Shown here one piece after another: positions 7,338 through 13,535 of a DNA stretch of 13,535 bases (position 1 is its first letter; each line of letters begins with the position of its first letter). Origin of the DNA: CAZGQY01 sp964528035 (GTDB taxonomy: Bacteria; Pseudomonadota; Gammaproteobacteria; Methylococcales; UBA1147). Location: NCBI GenBank assembly GCA_964528035.1, contig CAZGQY010000116.1, positions 1-13,535 of the forward strand, written 5' to 3'. Made by a program: the position numbers and the translations under genes. Under the pieces are notes generated by a model. It made no database searches. It was not told the origin of the DNA and saw only the letters and a program-made list of their open reading frames with translations.

Positions 7338-7912
7338 ACGCTTGCCACTTTGTCTGGATTTTTTTGTTTGAATTGTTCGATAGTTTCCATTAACCAATTC
7401 CACGCTTCCTGTTCGACCTCGCCACAGGTTTTGTCCAGGCCAATACGTAAATAATCGAGTTCGGATTCTATTTTTGCCCACGGAAGCATATGCAGTCGAC
7501 TGACCAGAATAGCCGCTTCCAATACCGCGAATTGAGCTCGGTTAAAACCTAGAAAAGGTGAATGAGTGGCTTGATGAACCACATCACAGATCAGACGTGG
7601 ACGTTGGTCATCATCGATATGGTGATTCAGCCGAAGTTCTGAATGTGCCAGAGCACAGGTTAAACGTTTGCCTTCGATTTTTTCTGTATTCACAACCGGC
7701 CATTGTTTACGCCCTGTCAGGCACCCAGCGAATATTCTGACATCATCCGTGTAATTAATAACCGCATGACGGTTTGCAAATATATTTTCCAGGGTTTTTG
7801 AGGGTTTAAATGGAAGAATTTCAAACTGTTGGCCTTTTTCGTGTACACCCATAGGTGCGATATGTACCTGACCAGAGGAATCCTGGGTGGTAATGATGGT
7901 TTCTCTTATCAT
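7334..7912 (-). CDS. DUF447 family protein linked to methanopterin metabolism
   Basis: A 192-residue soluble protein without a signal peptide. The N-terminus (IRETIITTQDSSGQVHIAPMG) resembles a flavin-reductase-like split barrel, in which backbone strands bind FMN. The C-terminal half has the family pattern GFNRAQFAVLEAAILVSRLHMLP at about 122-144. DUF447 genes recur in the methanopterin clusters of methylotrophic bacteria and in methanogens, where the exact role is not settled; a redox step in pterin or furan cofactor assembly is a reasonable guess. Its ATG overlaps the stop of the upstream DUF6513 gene as ATGA, and its own stop overlaps the mfnB start in the same way. No separate Shine-Dalgarno is evident, so it is probably translated by coupling. 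Confidence 0.8.
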   Translation of the reverse strand: MIRETIITTQDSSGQVHIAPMGVHEKGQQFEILPFKPSKTLENIFANRHAVINYTDDVRIFAGCLTGRKQWPVVNTEKIEGKRLTCALAHSELRLNHHIDDDQRPRLICDVVHQATHSPFLGFNRAQFAVLEAAILVSRLHMLPWAKIESELDYLRIGLDKTCGEVEQEAWNWLMETIEQFKQKNPDKVASV

Positions 7913-9303
7913 TTTTTATTTTTAGATTTTAATGTCGATCCAGCTTGTTTGTAAGTGTCTAAATCCTCGGTTTCAGAATTTACCGCACAACCCCATGTCA
8001 GTGGTTCGTCCTGTACAAACCGCTTTCCCAATTGCCACGCTATTTGCGCCCGTCCGGTTTGTACGCCAAGATAAAACGCATGGCCTCCATCATCTTCTAC
8101 ATGCAACTCAGGAAACAAATCGAATGGGTCGCTTGCACTGTGCAGACCATCACGATTGTAAATGTGAATTCCATCCCTGCTTGTCTGAACCCTGAAACTG
8201 GGGTCACGGATGCTGTTGGCAAATTCTTCTATTTCCTTGCGACTATAGGGGTAGGGTCCGCATTCATGTAATGTCATTAAGCTGTCGTCAATGTGTTTCG
8301 GTAAACTGTCGGCTTGTCTGGCCGCATACATTATACGCCGAGCTTTGTCTGCTTCACGAATTGCTTTGCAGGTGTGTTCACTCACTTGTGTTGCCAAAAT
8401 ATTATTTATCCGCAATTCGGAGCAAATTCCCATCAATAACGCATTCATACCAGCCGTATCGGCATGAGTCAATTCTGTAAGATTTCCGACACCCATTAAA
8501 ATATCAGCTTGCGGGTGCCGTTCGCGAACGTTTCGGTAACGGACTATGGATTCAGTAAATCCAAAATGGATCGGATCCAGAATAGGGTCGAGCAGGAATG
8601 CTCGATTCCTCGATTGCATACCTTTAGCCGCACGATCCAATGACTCCAGATCTTCATGTTCTGCCGGGATAAGGACGGGTATCGAGCCGACTTCATCGGC
8701 GATCCATAATGTGTTTTCGTTCAGGCTAAGCAGGTAATCTGCACCGGCCCGACCGCCTCGCAATAAGTCGTCTTCTTCCAATGAATCGATGCTGACAGTA
8801 AAGCCTTGTTGCTTGAGTGTTTTTATGGTTTCTTCCAAATGAGGAAATGGCGTATTGGGCAGACAACCAATATCAATGATATCTGCTCCTTCCTCGATAT
8901 AGAAGCGAGCTTTTTTGCAAATGTCCTCGACGTTTAATTCAGGTGCATCGGTAATTTCAGCAAAGATCTTCAATTCATATTGACTAAGATCTATTGAGCG
9001 GGCCGATTTTCCGAAATGAACGGGTAGATCTTTTAATTCTTTTGGACCCCGTTGAAAGTCCAGTTCAAAATGGTGTATCAGCGTATTTAATTCTCCGAGG
9101 CAACGTCCTGGCACCACAACCCGATCGGCACCGTAAGTGTCTTTTAAGCGGCGTTTTATCATGTCGGTAGTCATCAACGCGGCGACGCTTATACCCAGCA
9201 CATGAACCGAGTAGGTGAATTCGGTGGGCTGCATGCTTTCCAGAGTCTGGTTTAGCTGTTTTTCGGCCAGTTTACCGGTAAGAAACAATATGTGCTCGGC
9301 CAT
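7909..9303 (-). CDS. DUF6513/dihydropteroate-synthase-like protein with C-terminal DUF4346
   Basis: A 464-residue cytoplasmic protein, first gene of the cofactor operon. Residues 1-105 form the N-terminal DUF6513-type region (LFLTGKLAE). Residues about 110-345 form a pterin-binding TIM barrel like dihydropteroate synthase: FAEITDAP, GADIIDIGCLP at 140-150, VSIDSLEEDDL, DPILDPIHFGF and ILMGVGNLTEL. The end (about 375-440) matches DUF4346: GIHIYNRDGLH, then HAFYLGVQTGRAQIA, LGKRF and QDEPLTWG. An archaeal relative has been tied to joining the pterin to its aryl side chain in methanopterin; the same role is inferred here. TTG at 9306 and ATG at 9303 are adjacent possible starts; ATG is preferred although neither has a good Shine-Dalgarno. 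Residue numbers here count from the TTG. Confidence 0.85.
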   Translation of the reverse strand: MAEHILFLTGKLAEKQLNQTLESMQPTEFTYSVHVLGISVAALMTTDMIKRRLKDTYGADRVVVPGRCLGELNTLIHHFELDFQRGPKELKDLPVHFGKSARSIDLSQYELKIFAEITDAPELNVEDICKKARFYIEEGADIIDIGCLPNTPFPHLEETIKTLKQQGFTVSIDSLEEDDLLRGGRAGADYLLSLNENTLWIADEVGSIPVLIPAEHEDLESLDRAAKGMQSRNRAFLLDPILDPIHFGFTESIVRYRNVRERHPQADILMGVGNLTELTHADTAGMNALLMGICSELRINNILATQVSEHTCKAIREADKARRIMYAARQADSLPKHIDDSLMTLHECGPYPYSRKEIEEFANSIRDPSFRVQTSRDGIHIYNRDGLHSASDPFDLFPELHVEDDGGHAFYLGVQTGRAQIAWQLGKRFVQDEPLTWGCAVNSETEDLDTYKQAGSTLKSKNKK

Positions 9304-9531
9304 CAAGCCAGTTCTGGGAAGCTTAGATAATGGAATCCTAGTGAATATTGGGAACTAAAGCCAGTACTTTAATTGAAATGAGGGGAGTGTTTAAGGAAGG
9401 TAGAAGGGCTCTGTTTAGAAATTGTAGCAATTTCAGTTGACTAAGCCGGCCTTAAGCATGGATTGATTTTACTGGCTGGAGTATAACGAAATCCGGGGGA
9501 ACTAAGCAGAAAAGAGCATGGCCGATCTTTC
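9304..9531. promoter_or_regulatory. Upstream region of the cofactor operon
   Basis: This 228-bp non-coding region must contain the minus-strand promoter of the three-gene operon. It holds a perfect 7-bp dyad (9418-9434) and -10-like hexamers TATACT and TACAAT on the minus strand, but no convincing -35 partner. The rest shows no clear feature. Confidence 0.4.
9418..9434. promoter_or_regulatory. Perfect 7-bp dyad upstream of the cofactor operon, possible operator
   Basis: GAAATTG and CAATTTC flank TAG with exact complementarity, about 115 bases upstream of the DUF6513 start. On the minus strand it overlaps the -10-like TACAAT. The short spacer and symmetry suit a dimeric regulator, but a chance AT-rich palindrome is possible. 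Confidence 0.35.
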
Positions 9532-9587
9532 TGTCCTCTGTCCTCTGTCCTCTGTCCTCTGTCCTCTGTCCTCTGTCCTCTGTCCTC
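9532..9587. repeat. Eight perfect tandem copies of the 7-mer TGTCCTC
   Basis: TGTCCTC is repeated eight times without a mismatch (GAGGACA on the minus strand). The array lies between the chemotaxis receptor gene, whose stop is 7 bases away at 9595-9597, and the upstream region of the cofactor operon. It is in the 3' untranslated part of the receptor mRNA, so changes in copy number would not alter a protein. Such perfect short repeats are prone to slipped-strand length change. Units are too short and have no spacers, so it is not a CRISPR. Confidence 0.95.
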
Positions 9588-9594
9588 TGATACC

Positions 9595-10776
9595 CTAAGC
9601 TACCTTGAAATTATTCACCAGATTCTGTAACTCGACGGCGAGTTTTGCCAGGTCTTCAGACGACTGAGCAGTTTGCATGGCATTATTTGCTGTGTCTGCT
9701 GATATATTAGAAATGGTATTCACGTTGCTATTTATTTCTTCTGATGTTGCGCTCTGCTGTTCGGCTGCTGTCGCAATTTGTGTGTTGGTTTCCTTGATTT
9801 TGTCAACGACGCTGACGATCGTGTCCAATGCGTTGCCGGCCTCCGCCGATTGTCCAACGCTAATTTCTGCGCGTTTTTTGCCCTGTTCCATCACCGAAAC
9901 TGCTTCGTTTGTACCTGCCTGGAGTTTTTCTATCATATCCTGGATTTCCTGGGTGGATTCCTGCGTTCTGCTGGCGAGCGTTCGTACTTCGTCAGCAACC
10001 ACAGCAAACCCGCGGCCTTGTTCGCCCGCCCGCGCGGCTTCAATCGCAGCATTAAGAGCCAGAAGATTGGTCTGTTCGGCAATTCCGCGGATGACATCCA
10101 GCACCGCGCCGATGCCGTCACTTTCCTGCTTTAATTTCGTAATGAAATCAAATGTTCTATCGACTTCCTGAGCAAGACCGTCTATAGAGCCAATGGTATC
10201 GTTCATCACGCGGTTACCATTTGCTGCTTCCCGGTCTGCGTTGGTTGCCGATTCGGCGGCATCCGATGCATTGCGTGCGATTTCCTGAATGGTCGCCGAC
10301 ATCTGATTCATCGCAGCGGCGACTTGTTCAATCTGGGAATTTTGAGTGCTGACGCCTCGTTTAGTGGTTTCGGTCACCTTTGCCAGTTGTTCCGCAGAGT
10401 TGGCGAGGGTTGCTGCATGCTCATAAATGTCGTTGACGATAGCCGAAAACTTTTTTCGGGTATTGCTATATTCCCACGCCATCCAGGCGAATTCATCTTT
10501 ACCAGGGATAGCACATTTTTTAGTGAGATCGCCTTCAGCCAGGGCGTTATACGCGGCGATGATCTTTTCTGTGCGCCTAGCCGTATGGTTACCCATGATG
10601 ATAGCGCCAAATACCGACCCGACAATTCCTACAGCGGCAATGATGATTTGTACCGTGTTTGACAGCGAGCCAAACTGGTGACTCACCGAAACTGCAATAA
10701 TCGCCAGAGTTCCCAGGCCGGACAAGATATACATTTGCTTGGGAATGGACAGTTTTTCAAGTAGTGTGGTAAACAT
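9595..10776 (-). CDS. Methyl-accepting chemotaxis protein with minimal periplasmic part
   Basis: A 393-residue inner-membrane receptor. Two transmembrane segments at about 16-34 and 42-62 are joined by only a handful of residues (SHQFGSLSN), so there is no periplasmic ligand domain. A HAMP-like linker follows at about 63-118, then a long coiled-coil signalling domain. Its hairpin tip is at about 229-268 (GIAEQTNLLALNAAIEAARA, then GRGFAVVADEVRTLA), the region that contacts CheA and CheW. Glutamine/glutamate-rich heptads around 145-160 and 335-350 are probable methylation sites. There is no C-terminal NWETF-type CheR tether. AAGGT lies just before the ATG at 10776. It may sense a membrane or energy state or work with another receptor; the signal is unknown. 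Confidence 0.93.
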   Translation of the reverse strand: MFTTLLEKLSIPKQMYILSGLGTLAIIAVSVSHQFGSLSNTVQIIIAAVGIVGSVFGAIIMGNHTARRTEKIIAAYNALAEGDLTKKCAIPGKDEFAWMAWEYSNTRKKFSAIVNDIYEHAATLANSAEQLAKVTETTKRGVSTQNSQIEQVAAAMNQMSATIQEIARNASDAAESATNADREAANGNRVMNDTIGSIDGLAQEVDRTFDFITKLKQESDGIGAVLDVIRGIAEQTNLLALNAAIEAARAGEQGRGFAVVADEVRTLASRTQESTQEIQDMIEKLQAGTNEAVSVMEQGKKRAEISVGQSAEAGNALDTIVSVVDKIKETNTQIATAAEQQSATSEEINSNVNTISNISADTANNAMQTAQSSEDLAKLAVELQNLVNNFKVA

Positions 10777-10820
10777 GGTGTACCTTTATATCGTAGCGTA
10801 TGGGGTTTCAACTTTATGGG

Positions 10821-10970
10821 TTAATATTTGGTGCCTTGAAGTGGTCTGAGGATGGAAAGCTTACCGCAGGAAGTTGGTTTTTGATCCGCTTTCCTGGTTG
10901 AAATCACGACAGTTGTTTCTTTAGGCATCAATTCATCGAGATTTGGGTTCCAAACCCCACTTTTTCTCAT
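10821..10970 (-). CDS. Possible 49-residue small protein, unrecognised
   Basis: An ATG at 10970 opens a 49-codon frame ending at TAA 10821, 44 bases before the receptor start. The product begins MRKSGVWNPNLDELMPKE and ends PLQGTKY; it is basic, has one cysteine and no membrane segment. The nearest GAGG is 12 bases before the ATG, which is too far for a normal Shine-Dalgarno. It resembles nothing known to me and may be chance or part of an intergenic repeat. Confidence 0.15.
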   Translation of the reverse strand: MRKSGVWNPNLDELMPKETTVVISTRKADQKPTSCGKLSILRPLQGTKY

Positions 10971-11111
10971 GATGACTTCAATCCTCGGGCAGCTCTCTGG
11001 CTCAACGCTTCAATGGCACTATATGTTAAGCGTAGTAGAAAAAGGACCAGGGTCAACATGATTGCATTTTTTCATCTGGATAGTCGTTTCGATTGAGGTT
11101 TATGATTACTT

Positions 11112-11265
11112 TAAAGTAACTACTTAGCCCCTATCGAAACAGCCTTCTTTGGGGGGCTGTGGAGGAAGTGTATGCGGCAGGGAAGCCGCATCCAAGCCTG
11201 CAAGGATGTATTTACGGCGTCTTCCGGAACAGATCACCCATAGAGGGGCGAGCAGTTACACTTTA
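11112..11265. repeat. Complete palindromic dispersed repeat (MITE- or REP-like)
   Basis: The outer arms are imperfect inverted copies: AAAGTAACTACTTAGCCCC on the left, and on the right the reverse complement of AAAGTGTAACTGCTCGCCCC. Inside lie a second matching pair (CTGTGGAGGAAG against CTGTTCCGGAAG) and a central perfect 7-bp hairpin ATGCGGC-AGGGAA-GCCGCAT at 11172-11191. The left arm recurs at positions 1-52 of the window, which makes this a dispersed element. It has no transposase and no coding capacity. The right arm lacks about 13 bases (GCTGTTTCGAT-like) that the copy at position 1 retains. No target-site duplication could be identified with confidence. Confidence 0.75.
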
Positions 11266-11290
11266 AATACCTTTTTCAAAAACTGTTTCG

Positions 11291-11320
11291 TTGCTCTATT
11301 ATTGTGGTTAACGATAAAAT
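11291..11320 (+). promoter_or_regulatory. Candidate promoter of fhcBA
   Basis: TTGCTC (11291-11296), an 18-base spacer and TAAAAT (11315-11320) give a sigma-70-like promoter about 100 bases before fhcB. It lies directly downstream of the palindromic repeat, whose insertion may therefore have affected upstream control. The assignment is tentative because the region is AT-rich. Confidence 0.3.
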
Positions 11321-11419
11321 ATAGATACATACTTCTAGATAGATCTTAAATCTCCTTCCCATTGAATATGTATTCGTTGTGATTAGGAAAGAGCAAACCA
11401 GTGTTTAAGGAATACCAAA

Positions 11420-12694
11420 ATGACAGAAACCAGCAGTAGTGGGTTATTTACCGAGGTACCCAGCCCGTTTTGTGGGCTGGGTACCGACGACCTGAAGATT
11501 CAGGCTGACGGTACAGAAATTAAAGTTGTTGAAAATGGCTGTGCGGTTAATACGCCTGCTTTTGAAATGCCAGTGACGGATATCAAACCACGGGTTTCGG
11601 GTAAAAAAGTAAGCCTGAAGAATGCGGTAGCGAAAGCGGCTGAAATAATGGCGGATTCGCAATTGCCACTGGTTGCAGGATTGGCGACCGATGTGGAAGG
11701 AATGCGAGCGTCTTTGTCTTTGGCCGACAAAACCGGTGCTGTCATAGATCAGATGAACTTTAACAAGGCCCTGCGTAATTTTCTGGTCGTTCATGATTCG
11801 GGCTGGATGAATACAACTTTGGCAGAAGTCAAAAATCGAGCTGACCTGTTGGTGGTGGTCGGTTTCGATTTGGAGACGTTATTTCCACGGTTTTATGATC
11901 GATTTGTTTGGAATGCGGACAGTATGCATCTTAAAAATACTGCGAGCAGAAAAATTGTTTATTTGGGAAAAGCTCCATCTGGAAAGGCGTCAACTTCGCC
12001 TAATGGTGATAGTCCTAAAGTTTTACCCTGTTCCAATGAGGCATTACCTGAAGTGGTTGCGGTACTTCGCGCGCTAATTGATGATAAACCACTGGTCGTT
12101 GACGATGTTGGTGGCATTAAGATGAGTGATTTGCAGGAGTTGGCGGAGCAGCTAAAACATGCGAATTATGGTGTTGTCACGTGGGCAGCCGGTGCACTTG
12201 ATTATTCTCAAGCGGAACTCACTGTACAGACTATATGTGAAATGGTTAAAGATTTGAATCAACATACCCGTTGCTCCGGGTTGCCTTTGGCAGGTAAGGA
12301 AGGGGATCTGACGGCGTATCAGGTATCCTGCTGGCAGACAGGGTATCCATCACGGGTGAATTTTTCTGCTGGATTTCCAGATTACGACCCCTATTTGAAT
12401 TCTGCTGAAAGTCGGTTGGCCGATGGCTCGGCAGATGTTTTGTTGTGGGTTTCTGCATTTAATACAGATCGGGTTCCACCGTTAGTTGATCTACCCACAG
12501 TGGTAGTCGGGCGTTCGGGGATGAAATTTGAAAAAGAACCTGATGTATTTATACCCGTAGGTATTCCGGGGATTGATCACAGTGGTCATGCTTATCGTAC
12601 CGACAATGTTGTCGCGGTTCGTTTGAGTAAATTAAGAGATACCGCTCTTCCCAGTACAGCTGATGTGCTGAAAGCGATTGAACAGGCTTTGTAG
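11420..12694 (+). CDS. fhcB: Formyltransferase/hydrolase complex subunit B (FwdB-like, redox site degenerate)
   Basis: A 424-residue cytoplasmic protein homologous to formylmethanofuran dehydrogenase subunit B. In methylotrophic bacteria it is a subunit of the Fhc complex, which transfers formyl from methanopterin to methylofuran and hydrolyses it to formate. The N-terminus SPFCGLGTDDL corresponds to the archaeal CPFCGxxCDD motif but keeps only C18 and C41 of four cluster cysteines (S15 and T22 replace two). TTLAEVKNRADLLVVVGFD at about 132-150 is a family hallmark. There is no cysteine between C41 and C204, so the metal-binding cysteine of the archaeal enzyme is absent. This fits a structural, non-redox subunit, as in the known Methylorubrum complex. 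AAGGA lies 8 bases upstream of the ATG. A strong hairpin lies within codons 12-22. fhcA follows after 8 bases. Confidence 0.9.
   Translation: MTETSSSGLFTEVPSPFCGLGTDDLKIQADGTEIKVVENGCAVNTPAFEMPVTDIKPRVSGKKVSLKNAVAKAAEIMADSQLPLVAGLATDVEGMRASLSLADKTGAVIDQMNFNKALRNFLVVHDSGWMNTTLAEVKNRADLLVVVGFDLETLFPRFYDRFVWNADSMHLKNTASRKIVYLGKAPSGKASTSPNGDSPKVLPCSNEALPEVVAVLRALIDDKPLVVDDVGGIKMSDLQELAEQLKHANYGVVTWAAGALDYSQAELTVQTICEMVKDLNQHTRCSGLPLAGKEGDLTAYQVSCWQTGYPSRVNFSAGFPDYDPYLNSAESRLADGSADVLLWVSAFNTDRVPPLVDLPTVVVGRSGMKFEKEPDVFIPVGIPGIDHSGHAYRTDNVVAVRLSKLRDTALPSTADVLKAIEQAL
11455..11485 (+). promoter_or_regulatory. Perfect 12-bp hairpin inside the start of fhcB
   Basis: GGTACCCAGCCC (11455-11466) and GGGCTGGGTACC (11474-11485) are exact complements around the loop GTTTTGT, beginning 36 bases after the first base of the ATG. 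No U-tract follows, so it is not an intrinsic terminator. In mRNA it would form a strong stem just beyond the initiating ribosome, which could influence translation or mRNA stability. The two arms encode the residues flanking the degenerate Fe-S motif. Confidence 0.6.
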
Positions 12695-12702
12695 GATAAA
12701 TT

Positions 12703-13535
12703 ATGCTGATAAAACTAAAGGGCGGAACTGTCTATGACCCCAAACACGGGGTGAATGGCATTGTGCGGGATATTTTTGTTCGTGACGGCCGGGTCGTTGG
12801 CAAGTCTTCCGGGAAGGTCGATAAAGAATACGACCTTCGCGGCAAAGTGGTCATGGCTGGTGCGATCGATATGCATACGCATATTGGCGGAGGAAAAGTC
12901 AACATTGCGCGGGCACTTATCCCCGAGGATCATCGTGCTGATCCGTTTTACAGAACCGAATTGCTACGCTCGGGTTGTGGAAATGCAGCTCCCAGCACAT
13001 TAACCACTGGTTATCGATATGCGGAAATGGGCTACACAGCCGGTTTCGAGCCGGCAGTTTTGCCGATTAATGCGCGTCAGGCTCATATGGAAATGGGGGA
13101 TGTACCGATCATTGATAAAGGTGGGTATGTCATGCTGGGAAGCGATGATTTTCTACTGCGTATGATGGCGGCTAAAAAAGACCAGCAAGCGATTAATGAT
13201 TACGTGGCGTGGACCATCAAATCCGCGCAGGCAATTGGCATTAAAGTTGTGAATCCGGGTGGTATCAGCGCGTTTAAGTTTAATCAGAGGCAACTGGATC
13301 TGGATGAACAAGCGCCCTGTTTCGGAGTGACTCCCCGGGATATTCTCAAATGTCTTGCAACTGCAGTCCATGAATTGGGCGTTCCACATCCGTTACATGT
13401 TCACGGTTGTAATCTGGGTGTGCCTGGAAATAAAGATACGACTCTGAATACCATTCAGGGAATAGAAGGCCTGCCAATGCATTTGACCCATGTTCAATTC
13501 CATAGTTATGGTACTGAAGGTCATGCGAAGTTTTC
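12703..13535 (+). CDS. fhcA: Formyltransferase/hydrolase complex subunit A, 5' part (zinc amidohydrolase)
   Basis: The first 277 codons of an FwdA/FhcA homologue; the window ends inside the gene, whose usual length is about 550 residues. It belongs to the amidohydrolase superfamily and hydrolyses formyl-methylofuran to formate. Visible metal-site residues are H58 and H60 in DMHTHIGGG, K181 in GIKVVNPGG (the carboxylated lysine position), H232 and H234 in LHVHGCNLG, and H263 in LTHVQFHSYG. The hydrolase centre thus looks intact, unlike the redox site of FhcB. The ATG lies 8 bases after the fhcB stop, with TAGGA overlapping that stop as ribosome binding site, so the two are one operon. fhcD and fhcC would be expected beyond the window. 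Confidence 0.93.
   Translation, partial: MLIKLKGGTVYDPKHGVNGIVRDIFVRDGRVVGKSSGKVDKEYDLRGKVVMAGAIDMHTHIGGGKVNIARALIPEDHRADPFYRTELLRSGCGNAAPSTLTTGYRYAEMGYTAGFEPAVLPINARQAHMEMGDVPIIDKGGYVMLGSDDFLLRMMAAKKDQQAINDYVAWTIKSAQAIGIKVVNPGGISAFKFNQRQLDLDEQAPCFGVTPRDILKCLATAVHELGVPHPLHVHGCNLGVPGNKDTTLNTIQGIEGLPMHLTHVQFHSYGTEGHAKF

Larger units (their letters stand above)
10777..11419. other. Long non-coding stretch between the receptor gene and fhcB
   Basis: These 643 bases hold no convincing gene. The left part carries a weak 49-codon minus-strand frame (10821-10970) and a small inverted repeat ACGCTT/AAGCGT near 11005-11032. The middle is a complete copy of the dispersed palindromic repeat (11112-11265). 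The right part is the AT-rich promoter region and Shine-Dalgarno of fhcB. The mixed make-up suggests an insertion-tolerant intergenic region. Confidence 0.6.

Noticed and set aside
7338..7481. 48-residue N-terminal extension of MfnB
   Set aside because: It lies within the DUF447 gene in another frame; the family start pattern and the ATGA overlap place the start at 7337.
9532..9587. CRISPR array
   Set aside because: Seven-base units without spacers cannot be a CRISPR; it is a simple tandem repeat.
10789..10816. FliA (sigma-28)-like promoter, TAAAGTTG with CGATA on the minus strand
   Set aside because: The spacing is 2 bases longer than consensus and the transcript would start within the receptor's ribosome binding site.
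10945..10966. GGGTT-CCA-AACCC stem followed by CACTTTTT, a possible plus-strand terminator
   Set aside because: No plus-strand gene lies upstream for several kilobases and the stem is only 5 bp.
11149..11349. 66-codon plus-strand frame
   Set aside because: Most of it is the palindromic repeat element; the glycine- and arginine-rich start reflects the hairpin sequence.

Overview
The window looks like the chromosome of a gammaproteobacterial C1-utilising bacterium, most likely a Methylococcales-type methanotroph or methylotroph. The main reason is a set of genes for methanopterin- and methylofuran-linked formaldehyde oxidation: fhcB, fhcA, a MfnB homologue, a DUF447 protein and a DUF6513/dihydropteroate-synthase-like protein. 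Base composition is moderate. This assignment rests on protein resemblance recalled from known families; no search was run.

Layout from left to right. Positions 1-52 are one arm of a palindromic dispersed repeat. Positions 131-805 (minus) encode an ArsR/SufR-like (COG2345-type) winged-helix regulator with a C-terminal cysteine cluster. It is divergent from a two-gene secreted copper operon at 1036-3907 (plus): a two-domain laccase-like multicopper oxidase, then a protein joining a type 1 copper cupredoxin domain to a YncE-like beta-propeller with many histidines. Converging on this operon at 4085-6304 (minus) is a 739-residue fusion of a formylmethanofuran dehydrogenase subunit D-like (molybdopterin-dinucleotide-binding fold) domain to a complete CysJ-like NADPH-FAD-FMN reductase. 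This is the most unusual gene here.

A tight three-gene minus-strand operon follows (9303 to 6630), read in the order DUF6513/DHPS-like, DUF447, mfnB. Both junctions are ATGA overlaps. It probably supplies methanopterin and methylofuran cofactors. A run of eight perfect 7-bp repeats (9532-9587) separates it from a minus-strand methyl-accepting chemotaxis protein that has almost no periplasmic domain (9595-10776). A 640-bp non-coding stretch then holds a complete copy of the dispersed palindromic element. Last come fhcB (11420-12694) and the start of fhcA (12703 onward, cut by the window edge), the formyltransferase/hydrolase complex genes.

How the genes fit together: DUF6513/DUF447 (pterin side) and MfnB (furan side) probably serve the carriers used by Fhc, which releases formate from formyl-methylofuran. 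FhcB here has lost most of the Fe-S cysteines and the cysteine expected to bind the metal-pterin. A redox FwdD-like module fused to an NADPH reductase is therefore surprising and worth testing. The copper operon is a separate periplasmic unit, presumably controlled by the divergent regulator. Several predicted starts were shortened to codons with a clear Shine-Dalgarno sequence or an overlap; the reasons are given in the entries.
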